Notes under the pieces: generated by a model
What the model saw: only the letters and a program-made list of their open reading frames with translations
The model's database searches: none
What the model was told of the DNA's origin: nothing
In this document: piece after piece, positions 36,907 through 45,521 of the stretch
How positions within the stretch are numbered: the first letter of the stretch is position 1
How the letters are laid out: each line of letters begins with the position of its first letter
NCBI GenBank assembly: GCA_018816945.1
Contig: JAHIVC010000055.1
Location: 29,348-93,347 of the forward strand
Direction: 5' to 3'
Source: Bacteroidota bacterium
GTDB lineage: Bacteria > Bacteroidota > Bacteroidia > Bacteroidales > GCA-2711565
DNA length: 64,000 bases
Program-made: the position numbers and the translations under genes

Positions 36907-39135
36907 TTATCTGCCCCCTGCCGGTAGATTTTCCATCAAATAACGGGTCATCGACATACGAAGATGTAATGAAGTATTTTCACGCTCATTAATACCGTGC
37001 GAACGCATTGGATATACAAGCATTGAAAAATACTTATTATGCTTGATGAGCTCATCAACCAGCATTTCGCAACTCTGATAATGAACATTATCATCGCCCG
37101 AACCATGGATTAAAAGCAGATTTCCCTTTAAGTTTTTAGCAAAGGTAATTGGGCTGCCCTGTGCAAAACCTTCCGGATTATTAGCAGGTGTATCCATGTA
37201 TCGCTCCTGATAAATGGTATTGTATAATTTCTGATGGCTGACAAACGCAACGGCTATTCCGGTTTTGTATATTTCAGGATATTTAAACATACAGTTGAGC
37301 GTCATGGAACCACCTCCACTCCATCCCCAAATGGCAATCCGATCGGGATCGATAAAATCCCATTCCATGATTTTGCGGGCAGCTGCAGCCTGATCATCGG
37401 TAGCGATAATGCCTATTTTTTTATAAATGCTCTTTCTCCACTCTCTGCCTCGTGGCACATTGGTACCCTGATTATCAATACTTATCACAATATAACCTTG
37501 TTGGGCTATAAATTCGTGATATAAATCCCTGCTATAGCTATTCTGAACAGTACTTCCTGCCGGTTCGCCATACACCTGAAACAGCACGGGATATTTTTTT
37601 GAAGGATCAAAATTCAAGGGTTTTATCATCCATCCGTCAAAAACCAACTCATCCGAAACTTGAATCCTGAAGAATTCTTTTTTAGGAATATTGTATCCGG
37701 CAAGCTTGGCTTTTAATGCTGAATTGTCCTCCAGTACATTAAGGGTTTTATGATTTGGCAAACTTACCACGTCTATTTGAGGAAGAGTATTTGAATTTGA
37801 AAAAGTATGAATGGCAAACTTACCGTCAGGTGAAATATTATATGAGTGGTGCCCTTTTCTATCAGCGGGTGAAAGTCGCTGTGGCTCTCCATTGCCGTCG
37901 AGTTTGCTTCTGAATAAGTAACGCTCGGTTGGGGTATTGGGGGCAGCAATATAATAGATCCACCCTCCCTTTTTATCAATAGTGAGTAAATTGATTATTT
38001 CAAAATCTCCATGTGTGATCGGTTTAACCTCTTTTCCATCTCTCGAAATCTTGTATAAATGCAACCATCCGCTATTGTCACTTCTCCATGTAAAATATTT
38101 TCCATCATCCAGCCAGGTTAAATCATCATAAACATCCAGCCAGGTATCCACCTTTTCGGTATAAATAACTTTTGCTGAACCGTTATTCGCATTTCCAAAA
38201 TAAACAATATTGGTGTTCTGTTTTCGGTTGAGTTGCTGAATAATAATTTCTTCGGAAGAGTTAGCCCAATCCATGCGTGCCAAATAATGATTACGCGGAT
38301 CACCGGGGATATCCATCCATTTTGTTTTAAGGGTTTCAATGTCCAGCACCCCGATTTTTGAGGCAGAATTTTTAGTGCCTGCTTTAGGATAGGGCAACGG
38401 GATCAGTTTTGGGTAAATCGAATCGATATTATTGATCATGTAAAAGGTACCGATCCCCTCAGTGTCCATTTGCCAGTATGCAATTTTTTTAGAATCAGGG
38501 CTCCACCTGAAACCGTCGCGTAAATTTAGTTCCTCTTCATAAACCCAGTCGAAGGTCCCGTTTACGATATTGGCTCCACCATCCTTAGTTAAGGGGGTAA
38601 TAACCTGAGTAGCTAAATCCTCCATGAAAATATTCTGTTCGCTCACATAGGCAATTTTTTTGCAATCGGGCGAAAACTTGGCAAACATTAAGGTGGTTGC
38701 CTTTAACGTCTTTCCAATTTGTTGAAGTTTTCCTGATTTTAAATCAAGTACCCAGTAATCACCCCGGGTATTATATCGCCAAACCCTTCGGGTATTTGTA
38801 AAAATCAGGAGTTTCCCTCCGTCTTCCGACCAACTGTAATCACTGATTTCAAGTGGAGACTTTTCACCAACCGGCACAAAGGATTTAGCCTTTATCAGAA
38901 CTATCCGACTTCCTGTTTCAGGATTATACTTGATGATATCCCTGCCACCATCTGCAGAACGCTCAAGCGTAGTATATCCTGATCCATCTGACAACCATCG
39001 TGCGGGTCCAAAGCCTTTTGTTGGAAATTCATTCGTTGAATAAAGTTTTTCAAGTGTTAAATCCTCTTTCTGCCCACAACTTAAGAGCGAGATGAATGAG
39101 AAGATTAAGATTAATGAGATGGACTTCTTTTTCAT
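36907..39135 (-). CDS. Dipeptidyl peptidase IV-type S9 peptidase, lipoprotein
   Basis: The 742-residue protein starts with a lipoprotein signal (L-I-F-S-F-I-S-L-L-S-C-G). The N-terminal 480 residues form the DPP-IV beta-propeller, including the W-V-Y-E-E-E-L segment with the double Glu that binds the substrate's free amino group. The C-terminal alpha/beta-hydrolase domain has G-W-S606-G-G-G, Asp in G-D-D-N-V-H (681/682) and His713 in R-S-H-G-I. Such enzymes release X-Pro or X-Ala dipeptides, which the POT transporter could import. It is a single gene, convergent with the M1 gene. Confidence 0.95.
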   Translation of the reverse strand: MKKKSISLILIFSFISLLSCGQKEDLTLEKLYSTNEFPTKGFGPARWLSDGSGYTTLERSADGGRDIIKYNPETGSRIVLIKAKSFVPVGEKSPLEISDYSWSEDGGKLLIFTNTRRVWRYNTRGDYWVLDLKSGKLQQIGKTLKATTLMFAKFSPDCKKIAYVSEQNIFMEDLATQVITPLTKDGGANIVNGTFDWVYEEELNLRDGFRWSPDSKKIAYWQMDTEGIGTFYMINNIDSIYPKLIPLPYPKAGTKNSASKIGVLDIETLKTKWMDIPGDPRNHYLARMDWANSSEEIIIQQLNRKQNTNIVYFGNANNGSAKVIYTEKVDTWLDVYDDLTWLDDGKYFTWRSDNSGWLHLYKISRDGKEVKPITHGDFEIINLLTIDKKGGWIYYIAAPNTPTERYLFRSKLDGNGEPQRLSPADRKGHHSYNISPDGKFAIHTFSNSNTLPQIDVVSLPNHKTLNVLEDNSALKAKLAGYNIPKKEFFRIQVSDELVFDGWMIKPLNFDPSKKYPVLFQVYGEPAGSTVQNSYSRDLYHEFIAQQGYIVISIDNQGTNVPRGREWRKSIYKKIGIIATDDQAAAARKIMEWDFIDPDRIAIWGWSGGGSMTLNCMFKYPEIYKTGIAVAFVSHQKLYNTIYQERYMDTPANNPEGFAQGSPITFAKNLKGNLLLIHGSGDDNVHYQSCEMLVDELIKHNKYFSMLVYPMRSHGINERENTSLHLRMSMTRYLMENLPAGGR

Positions 39136-39414
39136 ATGTTTATAATTAGTTTTTTAATTGTCATATGGAACTCGCCATCGAGAATTATACGTCTGTGTGA
39201 GATGATGTATCATGGCTCGTTTCATGATTTTAAATTTATTTTTACTTCAATCAAATTTAAGGCAATTAAATCATAATATTATCGGTTTTGTTATCAATAA
39301 CTTAACAGATAGTAAACTATTTTACGATCTCCGAAAATACAGAAAGAGTTTCGATATTCAAACACTGAGTTCCTTTCATCGACAAAATGATTGATTATTC
39401 AGCGATAATTTCAA

Positions 39415-39789
39415 TTACAATTCGGCTATACATTCAATTTCCACCAAAGCATCCAAAGGGTTTTTCTTTACACTAATTGTGGAACGGGCAGGTTTATGAC
39501 CGTCAAAGCGTTTCTCATATACTTTGTTCATTCTGTGAAAATCATCCATGTCTTTCAAAAAAACCGTTGCTTTGACAATGCTTTTAAGGGTAAGGCCCAT
39601 ACCTGCTAAAATTATTGAAATATTATTAAAAGTTCGTTCAGTCTGATCCTCAATGCTTGATCCTTCTAACTTTTTTGTAGCAGGATTCACCGCTGCTTGT
39701 CCTGAAACAAACACCAAATTTCCAACTTTCATTGCATGGCAATATGGCCCTATTGCGTCTGGTGCCCCTTTAACATAAATTGCTTCCAT
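39415..39789 (-). CDS. ridA: RidA-family enamine/imine deaminase
   Basis: The 124-residue YjgF/YER057c/UK114 protein has the core P-D-A-I-G-P-Y-C-H-A, L-V-F-V-S-G-Q, V-K-A-T-V-F-L-K-D-M-D-D-F and R-x-T-I-S-V. The last carries the Arg that binds the carboxylate. The C-terminal V-E-I-E-C-I-A matches the active RidA subgroup. RidA hydrolyses reactive enamines such as 2-aminoacrylate released by serine and threonine PLP enzymes. An upstream TAAATTTG box (39842-39849) is a possible promoter. Confidence 0.92.
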   Translation of the reverse strand: MEAIYVKGAPDAIGPYCHAMKVGNLVFVSGQAAVNPATKKLEGSSIEDQTERTFNNISIILAGMGLTLKSIVKATVFLKDMDDFHRMNKVYEKRFDGHKPARSTISVKKNPLDALVEIECIAEL

Positions 39790-39841
39790 CGTTTTAATGA
39801 TTAATGATTATTTTTTATTGTTTATTTTCAAATAATGAATT

Positions 39842-39849
39842 CAAATTTA
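39842..39849 (-). promoter_or_regulatory. Candidate -7 box for ridA
   Basis: The minus strand reads TAAATTTG, a perfect TAnnTTTG match, 52 bases before the ridA ATG. The rest of the 429-bp gap (39790-40218) holds no gene I can support; an 81-codon plus-strand frame at 39944 has no recognisable features. Confidence 0.35.
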
Positions 39850-40185
39850 CAACCTTAATTCGGGTTAATAATGAATACAAAGATCATTAATTTTACTTAT
39901 GCAATTTTAAAAATGTATTGAAATACTGATTGTTATTAACCCAGTGATGGATCTTAATTTTTTTAAAATAGTGCTTGGTTCATCCATGATCTTAGATGAT
40001 TACTTTGTTCATTTATTGGACAAGATATTTCATCATGTCCATTTTTTACAAATTAATGGACATGATCACTTGCTTTTACCAAAAAATGAACATATTTGCA
40101 ACACGCCCAAATCATTGCAAAGAATAAAGTGTTTTGGTTTGATGTTTTTATTTATCGCATTAATCAATTCGTTTAGGCAAAAACC

Positions 40186-40211
40186 ATAAAAAAACCGGTT
40201 GTTAAACCGGT
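40186..40211 (-). terminator. Terminator of dsbD
   Basis: Arms accggtt (40194-40200) and aaccggt (40205-40211) with a 4-base loop are followed on the minus strand by a run of U. It begins 8 bp after the dsbD stop. Confidence 0.88.
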
Positions 40212-40218
40212 CTTTTTA

Positions 40219-42201
40219 TTATCTCTTTTCGAATTCTGCTTTCCCCTTATCGAGAAATTCAACAAATCCATTAACGCTTAGATCAAAAGCACGGGGCTCA
40301 ACCAGTTGGTTACCTTCATGATCAATCAAAACATAATAAGGCTGCGCGTTTACACGGTATTTTTCCACCTGAAAATCTGCATTTTTTTTGCCAATGGTTT
40401 TCTTTACTTTACCATCAATTTTTGAAGTCACCCAATCCGATTCTGCCATTTCCGTGCGATCATCAACATATAAAGCGATGATCACATAATCTTCGCTCAA
40501 TCGTTTTAATACTTCGGGATCGGACCAAACATTTTTTTCCATGACCTTACAATTGGTACAAGAATGTCCTTTAAAATCTAGCATCACAGGTTTATTTAAT
40601 TTTTTGGCACAAGCCATTCCCTGCTCATAATCGAAGTATCCCTGAAGTCCGTGAGGTAAATGCAAAATATCGCCATATTTGGGCTCTTCACAAATTTCCG
40701 ATTTTGGGCCAGAACTTACCATAACAGGTTGTTTTTTCCCAATTAATTCAACTAAGTCAAAAGAAGATTCGGTAGGTAAGAAGCCAGAAATTGCTTTTAA
40801 AGGAGCTCCAATCATCCCCGGAATTAAATAAACCACAAAAGTAAAAGTGGCGATTACCAAGAATAATCGAGGAACACTGATGTGATTTACATCACTATCG
40901 TGAGAGAATTTGATTTTTCCCAAGAGGTAGAATCCCAATAAAGTGAATAAAACAATCCAAATAGCAATGAAAAACTCACGAGATAATCCCCAACCTAATG
41001 CCTGGTTTGGAACCAAAAGGAATTTTAATCCCAGAGCTAAAATGATAAAACCAAGAACAACTTTAACCGAGTTTAACCAACCGCCTGATTTTGGAAGTTT
41101 TCCCATCCATGACGGGAATAATGCAAGTAAGGTAAACGGTAAGGCAAATGCCAATGAGAACCCAAACATCCCAACTGCAGGCATGATGATGCTACCGGTT
41201 GATGCTTCAACCAATATTCCACCAACGAATGGCGCTGTACACGAAAATGAAACCAATACCAATGTTAAAGCCATGAAAAAGGCTCCGATAATTCCACCTT
41301 TATCCGCTTGCTGGTCTGATTTATTAGTCAGTTTTGAAGGTAAAACAAACTCGAATAAGCCAAAAAAAGAAGCTGAAAAAATGGCAAACAATAAAAAGAA
41401 TATCGTATTTGTAATCCAGTGGCTACTTACACTTTTAATCGAATCGGAACCAAACAGAACAGAAACCAATACCCCGATAAATGTGTAGATTATAATGATA
41501 GACAAACCATAAACCATCGCATTGGTTTTTGCCTGTATTTTGTTTTTGCTGCTGTTCATAAAGAACGTAACAGTCATGGGGATCATTGGGTAAACACAGG
41601 GTGTCAGGACTCCAACAAAACCAGACATCAAAGCAATGAAAAAGAAAACCCATAAGGATTTATCCGATGAATTTGTATCTGAATCACCAACCGAATTTTG
41701 CGCTTCTACTGCTTTTGCAGCCGGAGTTTTTGCGTTATCTGTAGTTCCGGTTCCTAAATCTTTAAATTCAAATTCTATTTCGGTGGGGGGCAAACACTTG
41801 GTATCGTCACAACTCATAAACTCGATTGAACCCTTAATGGTTGTAAGCGAATTTCCTATAATTTTAACCTTTTGCGTAAAAACCCCTTGATGAGAAAAAT
41901 AGCGGATCATCATCTCAAAGTTGGGATCATAAACCTCAATTGATTCCGTTTCTTCAACAATTCCGATGAATTCAACATTGGCATTTTCGGCAAAGGTGAA
42001 CAATGTGGCCGGTGGTTGCATCTCGATTTTCTGAGAATACATGTGCCAGGGCTCATCAATATCTGCTGTAAAGATTAACTCATATTCATTATTTCCCAGA
42101 TTTTTGCTGGCAAAGCTCCAGTGTACCGGTTGTTCGACCTGGGAGAATGCACTCATGAAGGTGAGGCTGATTAAAAGTGAAATAAGAAAGGTTTTTTTCA
42201 T
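40219..42201 (-). CDS. dsbD: Thiol:disulfide interchange protein DsbD
   Basis: DsbD carries electrons from cytoplasmic thioredoxin across the inner membrane to periplasmic thiol proteins. The 660 residues show a signal peptide; an N-terminal DsbD-alpha domain with the redox pair C131 and C136; an eight-helix membrane domain with L-T-P-C-V-Y-P-M-I-P and F-S-C-T-A-P; and a C-terminal thioredoxin domain with C548-T-N-C551. All three redox centres are intact. It could reduce the two TlpA-like proteins in this window. Confidence 0.94.
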   Translation of the reverse strand: MKKTFLISLLISLTFMSAFSQVEQPVHWSFASKNLGNNEYELIFTADIDEPWHMYSQKIEMQPPATLFTFAENANVEFIGIVEETESIEVYDPNFEMMIRYFSHQGVFTQKVKIIGNSLTTIKGSIEFMSCDDTKCLPPTEIEFEFKDLGTGTTDNAKTPAAKAVEAQNSVGDSDTNSSDKSLWVFFFIALMSGFVGVLTPCVYPMIPMTVTFFMNSSKNKIQAKTNAMVYGLSIIIIYTFIGVLVSVLFGSDSIKSVSSHWITNTIFFLLFAIFSASFFGLFEFVLPSKLTNKSDQQADKGGIIGAFFMALTLVLVSFSCTAPFVGGILVEASTGSIIMPAVGMFGFSLAFALPFTLLALFPSWMGKLPKSGGWLNSVKVVLGFIILALGLKFLLVPNQALGWGLSREFFIAIWIVLFTLLGFYLLGKIKFSHDSDVNHISVPRLFLVIATFTFVVYLIPGMIGAPLKAISGFLPTESSFDLVELIGKKQPVMVSSGPKSEICEEPKYGDILHLPHGLQGYFDYEQGMACAKKLNKPVMLDFKGHSCTNCKVMEKNVWSDPEVLKRLSEDYVIIALYVDDRTEMAESDWVTSKIDGKVKKTIGKKNADFQVEKYRVNAQPYYVLIDHEGNQLVEPRAFDLSVNGFVEFLDKGKAEFEKR

Positions 42202-42688
42202 CAGAATGATTTAAATAGGATTATAAAATAATAAGCAAATTTAATAAAAACATATAGCAATTTAGATATGAATTTAACTTATTAACTAATTTTTAACAGA
42301 CTCAGATTGAAATGTTTCATTCATATTTTTCAGGCTTCATCAATAATCAATCCTTTTTATTATATATCAAAATTACACATGATGGCTTAAAAGGTCAAAA
42401 TAAGTTTTCAACTATGAATCGAATGAAATATTAATCTACAACAAATAAGACAAACAAAAACAGAAAAAGAGTGAATGAGGATTAAATATTTTACCTTAGG
42501 ATTAAATTTATAAGCATGCATTCTTATATATAAAAGGGGCCGCACCAGCAGCTAAATTTATTTAATGATTGAGTGCCAGTCTGGTCTGGCGGGCACTCAA
42601 TCTTCTCAACACCTTAATTAATAAACTTTTTGGAGAGTACTTTTTAAAAAATACATTTTGTAAATACCAAAAGGTCCAATTATATCCG
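42202..42688. other. Intergenic region with nested hairpin
   Basis: This 487-bp region has no convincing gene. Its main structure is gattgagtgcc (42567-42577) paired with ggcactcaatc (42592-42602), with an inner gccag/ctggc stem (42575-42579, 42586-42590). It lies 87 bp after the Ntn-hydrolase stop codon and could stabilise or end that transcript, although no T-run follows. Confidence 0.6.
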
Positions 42689-43918
42689 TTAGAATAATTT
42701 ATAATTTAACCTTCTTTGGTATTGCTCCAATAAATATTTATCAAGCCATTGATAAAATTCCTGGATGTCTTTTGGTTTTTTGGTTCCGGCATCAAGTTCA
42801 CCAATTAATTCATTAGCTTTTACGGCAATTGTTTTTTCCATGTGCCGAATTATTTGCGTGTAACCTGTTCCTTCACTATTTATAACTGCCGATAAATTAA
42901 TATAATTTTGCCCATTGTCACTTTTAAGAGGGAAACATTCTTCTTTAAATTTTAATCCAGCGGTATTAAGAGGAGATTGCAGGTCCTTACCCATTGCAAC
43001 TACTTTTGGAAGTTCTCCTGCTGATAACCAGGTAGGAACAGCAACAGTGGTCAGAGGGAAACCTATAATGGTCCACATCATCATTTCGTCCACATGTTTT
43101 GAATCTCTTGCTCCTACAAATATGTACGATGAGGAGGTTGATACTCTTGGTATATAGTCCATGAAGAATCTGAATTCCGACACATCTCTTTGAGCCGGCA
43201 TCTCATCCGCCAAATCTGCTTGGATTCTGGGATGATACAGACTTCTGGATATGGCATTAATAAGATATTCAGGTGCTAATTTTTTCTCTAATGCTGCTTG
43301 GTTGAGGATTATGCTTGCATTGTTAAACCTGTTAAATCCAGATCCAAGTTCCTTATCCCCACTCATTGAATGGTTCGTTCTAACAACGATGCCATAAGGT
43401 GCTTGTTTTGGATCATTCGCATCCACTTTTACATATTTATAATTTCCGGTCTCATAATAAGCCGCTCCACCATTTGCATCAATAACCCCATAATTTGAAT
43501 TGACGCCCATTGGCTTTGTCAGTGTATCCAGGAAATGTTCAAAATCTTCAAGCGAACAGCAGACCATCAGCGCCAATTTTGTAACAACTCCATCTTGGTC
43601 ACCAGGACTTGTTGAATCCCCAACATTATTGTTATAGGCAGCAGTGTTCATAATGGCGAATCCTTTTTCATTATAACCACCCCACACTGAACTTTTCATA
43701 CCTCGTTCAGTACTATTGGTCACAGCCATGTACTTGTATTTACCATCATTATATATGACTAGAGAGTTCCTCATTTCACCTGTATCCCTGTTTTTTAAGA
43801 GAAGAGGTTTACCATCAACAGTATATTTTCCTGAAATAATAAATGACGTGCAGGCATCAGCCTGATTATGAAAAATGACAAAAAAGGATATAATGCTTAA
43901 GAGGATTAATTTTTTCAT
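42689..43918 (-). CDS. Secreted Ntn hydrolase of the C45/choloylglycine-hydrolase type
   Basis: The 409-residue protein has a signal peptide whose predicted cleavage after A-D-A22 would expose Cys23 (C-T-S-F-I-I-S-G) as the N-terminal nucleophile. K-N-R-D-T-G, N-E-K-G-F-A-I-M-N-T-A and N-S-N-Y-G-V-I-D-A-N-G-G match the linear-amide hydrolase fold of acyl-CoA:6-APA acyltransferase, bile-salt hydrolases and relatives. No long propeptide needs autocatalytic removal here. It is an amidase of unknown substrate that follows the first SusCD locus on the same strand. Confidence 0.85.
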   Translation of the reverse strand: MKKLILLSIISFFVIFHNQADACTSFIISGKYTVDGKPLLLKNRDTGEMRNSLVIYNDGKYKYMAVTNSTERGMKSSVWGGYNEKGFAIMNTAAYNNNVGDSTSPGDQDGVVTKLALMVCCSLEDFEHFLDTLTKPMGVNSNYGVIDANGGAAYYETGNYKYVKVDANDPKQAPYGIVVRTNHSMSGDKELGSGFNRFNNASIILNQAALEKKLAPEYLINAISRSLYHPRIQADLADEMPAQRDVSEFRFFMDYIPRVSTSSSYIFVGARDSKHVDEMMMWTIIGFPLTTVAVPTWLSAGELPKVVAMGKDLQSPLNTAGLKFKEECFPLKSDNGQNYINLSAVINSEGTGYTQIIRHMEKTIAVKANELIGELDAGTKKPKDIQEFYQWLDKYLLEQYQRRLNYKLF

Positions 43919-44068
43919 TTTAATGGTATTTTAAGATTATTTAATTTTTTTATTCATTTATGAATCGGCCTTAAAAACAAAGCCAGATTTATAGCCATTA
44001 CTTAAATTTATGATTTTTTATTGAGAGCACAAGAAATCCTTTCATTCTAATTCTGGATTCCTAAGAAA

Positions 44069-44093
44069 GGGAGGGCATTTACCATGCCCTCCC
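44069..44093 (-). terminator. Terminator of the first SusCD operon
   Basis: Arms gggagggcat (44069-44078) and atgccctccc (44084-44093) form a perfect 10-bp stem with a 5-base loop, followed on the minus strand by a short U-rich stretch. It starts 25 bp after the SusD stop. Confidence 0.8.
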
Positions 44094-44118
44094 AATTCAG
44101 AAACGAAAACACAATTTA

Positions 44119-45510
44119 CTATAGGTTTACCTTAGTTTTTGCATATAAGCCCGGTTCAGCCGGTGCATTACTATTTGATTCTACCTCATCAGCCGGATAC
44201 AAAAATCGTTCAACATTTTTAGTAGCCGAACCTATGTTTAATGGGAAAGGTACATCAATGTCCGAATCTGACTTTTGGAGTCTCCTTGTGTCATCATAAG
44301 GCATAAATGTTGTAAACCCTGACACATATCTTTCTTCAATAATTTCCCTTAGTAAAGCCCTTAATGGAACAATATTATCTGTATTTTCCATTCCACCAGC
44401 ATTAAAATCTGCTTCAACATAGGCATCATATTTTTTTGTAAGAGCTGATACACTTGTGTTAAAAAGTGCACCTGTAGCTAAGGCTGCCCTATAAGTATTT
44501 AAATGTCCGAGCCCTGTTGTAAACCCTTGGGTTCTGGCACCTGCTTCAGCAAGAGTTAAAAGGTTCTCCTGATAAGAAACGATTTGCTGAGGTTCGTATG
44601 CTGCTGCAATACCGGTATTAGCTGTAAAACTATTATAATTAATAGTGTAATACTTAAGTCTGGCAGCCTCGTTTGTTTTTGCGTTATTGCGTGAAACCCC
44701 ACTTGTATTATCCAATAATCGTGTAAGGAAATTTCCTGTTCCAACATTGTATGAATTCGACAAAGTAAGATAATATTTATTTGTGGTGGCATTTACACCT
44801 GAATTCTTAGGTTTAAACATCATGCTATTATCCTTTGAAGAAATTCCATTTTGTGCAGCTGCATAAGCAAGATCGTATTGTTTTGTCAGCATATAATAAC
44901 GAGCCTTTAGTGTGTAAGCCGTTTGAAGCCATTTAGTTTTGTTACCGGCAAATATATAGTCTTGAGCAACTACACTAGCCCCTGCACTGCCAAGGTCATT
45001 TATAGCGTCAGAAAGAAGCGTTTGTAAAGCAGCAAAAATTTCCAGTTGATCATCAAATTTTGGATTTTCAACATCGCTTACAGCTTCTGAATAAGGGATA
45101 TCTCCATATAATGAAGCATAAGTTCCTATAGCGTTTGCTTCCAACACTTTTGTCATCCCCTGATATAATGGATTGTCGGTTGTTCTATTACGAATTTCCC
45201 GGACAGGTGCAATTACTCCTTGATAGGCCTCCCAGTCAAAAGTTATAGTTGTAACGTTATATTCATACTTTGTTTTCTCATCCTGGTTAATACCCTCTAA
45301 TTGTCCTGAGTAAAATCCGGCTACACGATTAAATTCTCCACATTGTAAAACTATATTAGCCAATTCGGCACCATTCATAAAAAGGCCGGGATCAACAGCA
45401 GTAATTGTAAGTTGATTTGGATTGTCATTTATTCCGTCCACCATTTTTTCGCAACTTGATAATCCAATTGTCGCAAAAACAAGTAAGTATTTTAAATTTT
45501 TTGTTTTCAT
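44119..45510 (-). CDS. SusD/RagB-like outer-membrane lipoprotein (SusD_2 type), locus 1
   Basis: The 463-residue surface lipoprotein has a signal ending G-L-S-S-C-E. It caps and feeds the SusC channel. The sequence shows I-N-D-N-P-N-Q-L near the start and helical TPR-like repeats in the middle (W-L-Q-T-A-Y-T-L-K-A-R-Y-Y-M). It matches the group of SusD homologues (PF12771 type) that is often linked to peptide or unknown ligands rather than the classical starch type. It lies 11 bp after susC and ends at a strong terminator. Confidence 0.9.
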   Translation of the reverse strand: MKTKNLKYLLVFATIGLSSCEKMVDGINDNPNQLTITAVDPGLFMNGAELANIVLQCGEFNRVAGFYSGQLEGINQDEKTKYEYNVTTITFDWEAYQGVIAPVREIRNRTTDNPLYQGMTKVLEANAIGTYASLYGDIPYSEAVSDVENPKFDDQLEIFAALQTLLSDAINDLGSAGASVVAQDYIFAGNKTKWLQTAYTLKARYYMLTKQYDLAYAAAQNGISSKDNSMMFKPKNSGVNATTNKYYLTLSNSYNVGTGNFLTRLLDNTSGVSRNNAKTNEAARLKYYTINYNSFTANTGIAAAYEPQQIVSYQENLLTLAEAGARTQGFTTGLGHLNTYRAALATGALFNTSVSALTKKYDAYVEADFNAGGMENTDNIVPLRALLREIIEERYVSGFTTFMPYDDTRRLQKSDSDIDVPFPLNIGSATKNVERFLYPADEVESNSNAPAEPGLYAKTKVNL

Positions 45511-45521
45511 AAGATCATGTT

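Noticed and set aside
39212..39394. 60-codon plus-strand frame between the DPP-IV gene and ridA
   Set aside because: The product is low-complexity and AT-driven, with no features.
39944..40189. 81-codon plus-strand frame between ridA and dsbD
   Set aside because: It has no recognisable domain, no promoter box, and ends in the dsbD terminator.
40943..41488. 181-codon plus-strand open frame
   Set aside because: It is antisense to the membrane domain of dsbD and has a low-complexity, Asn/Lys/Pro-rich product.
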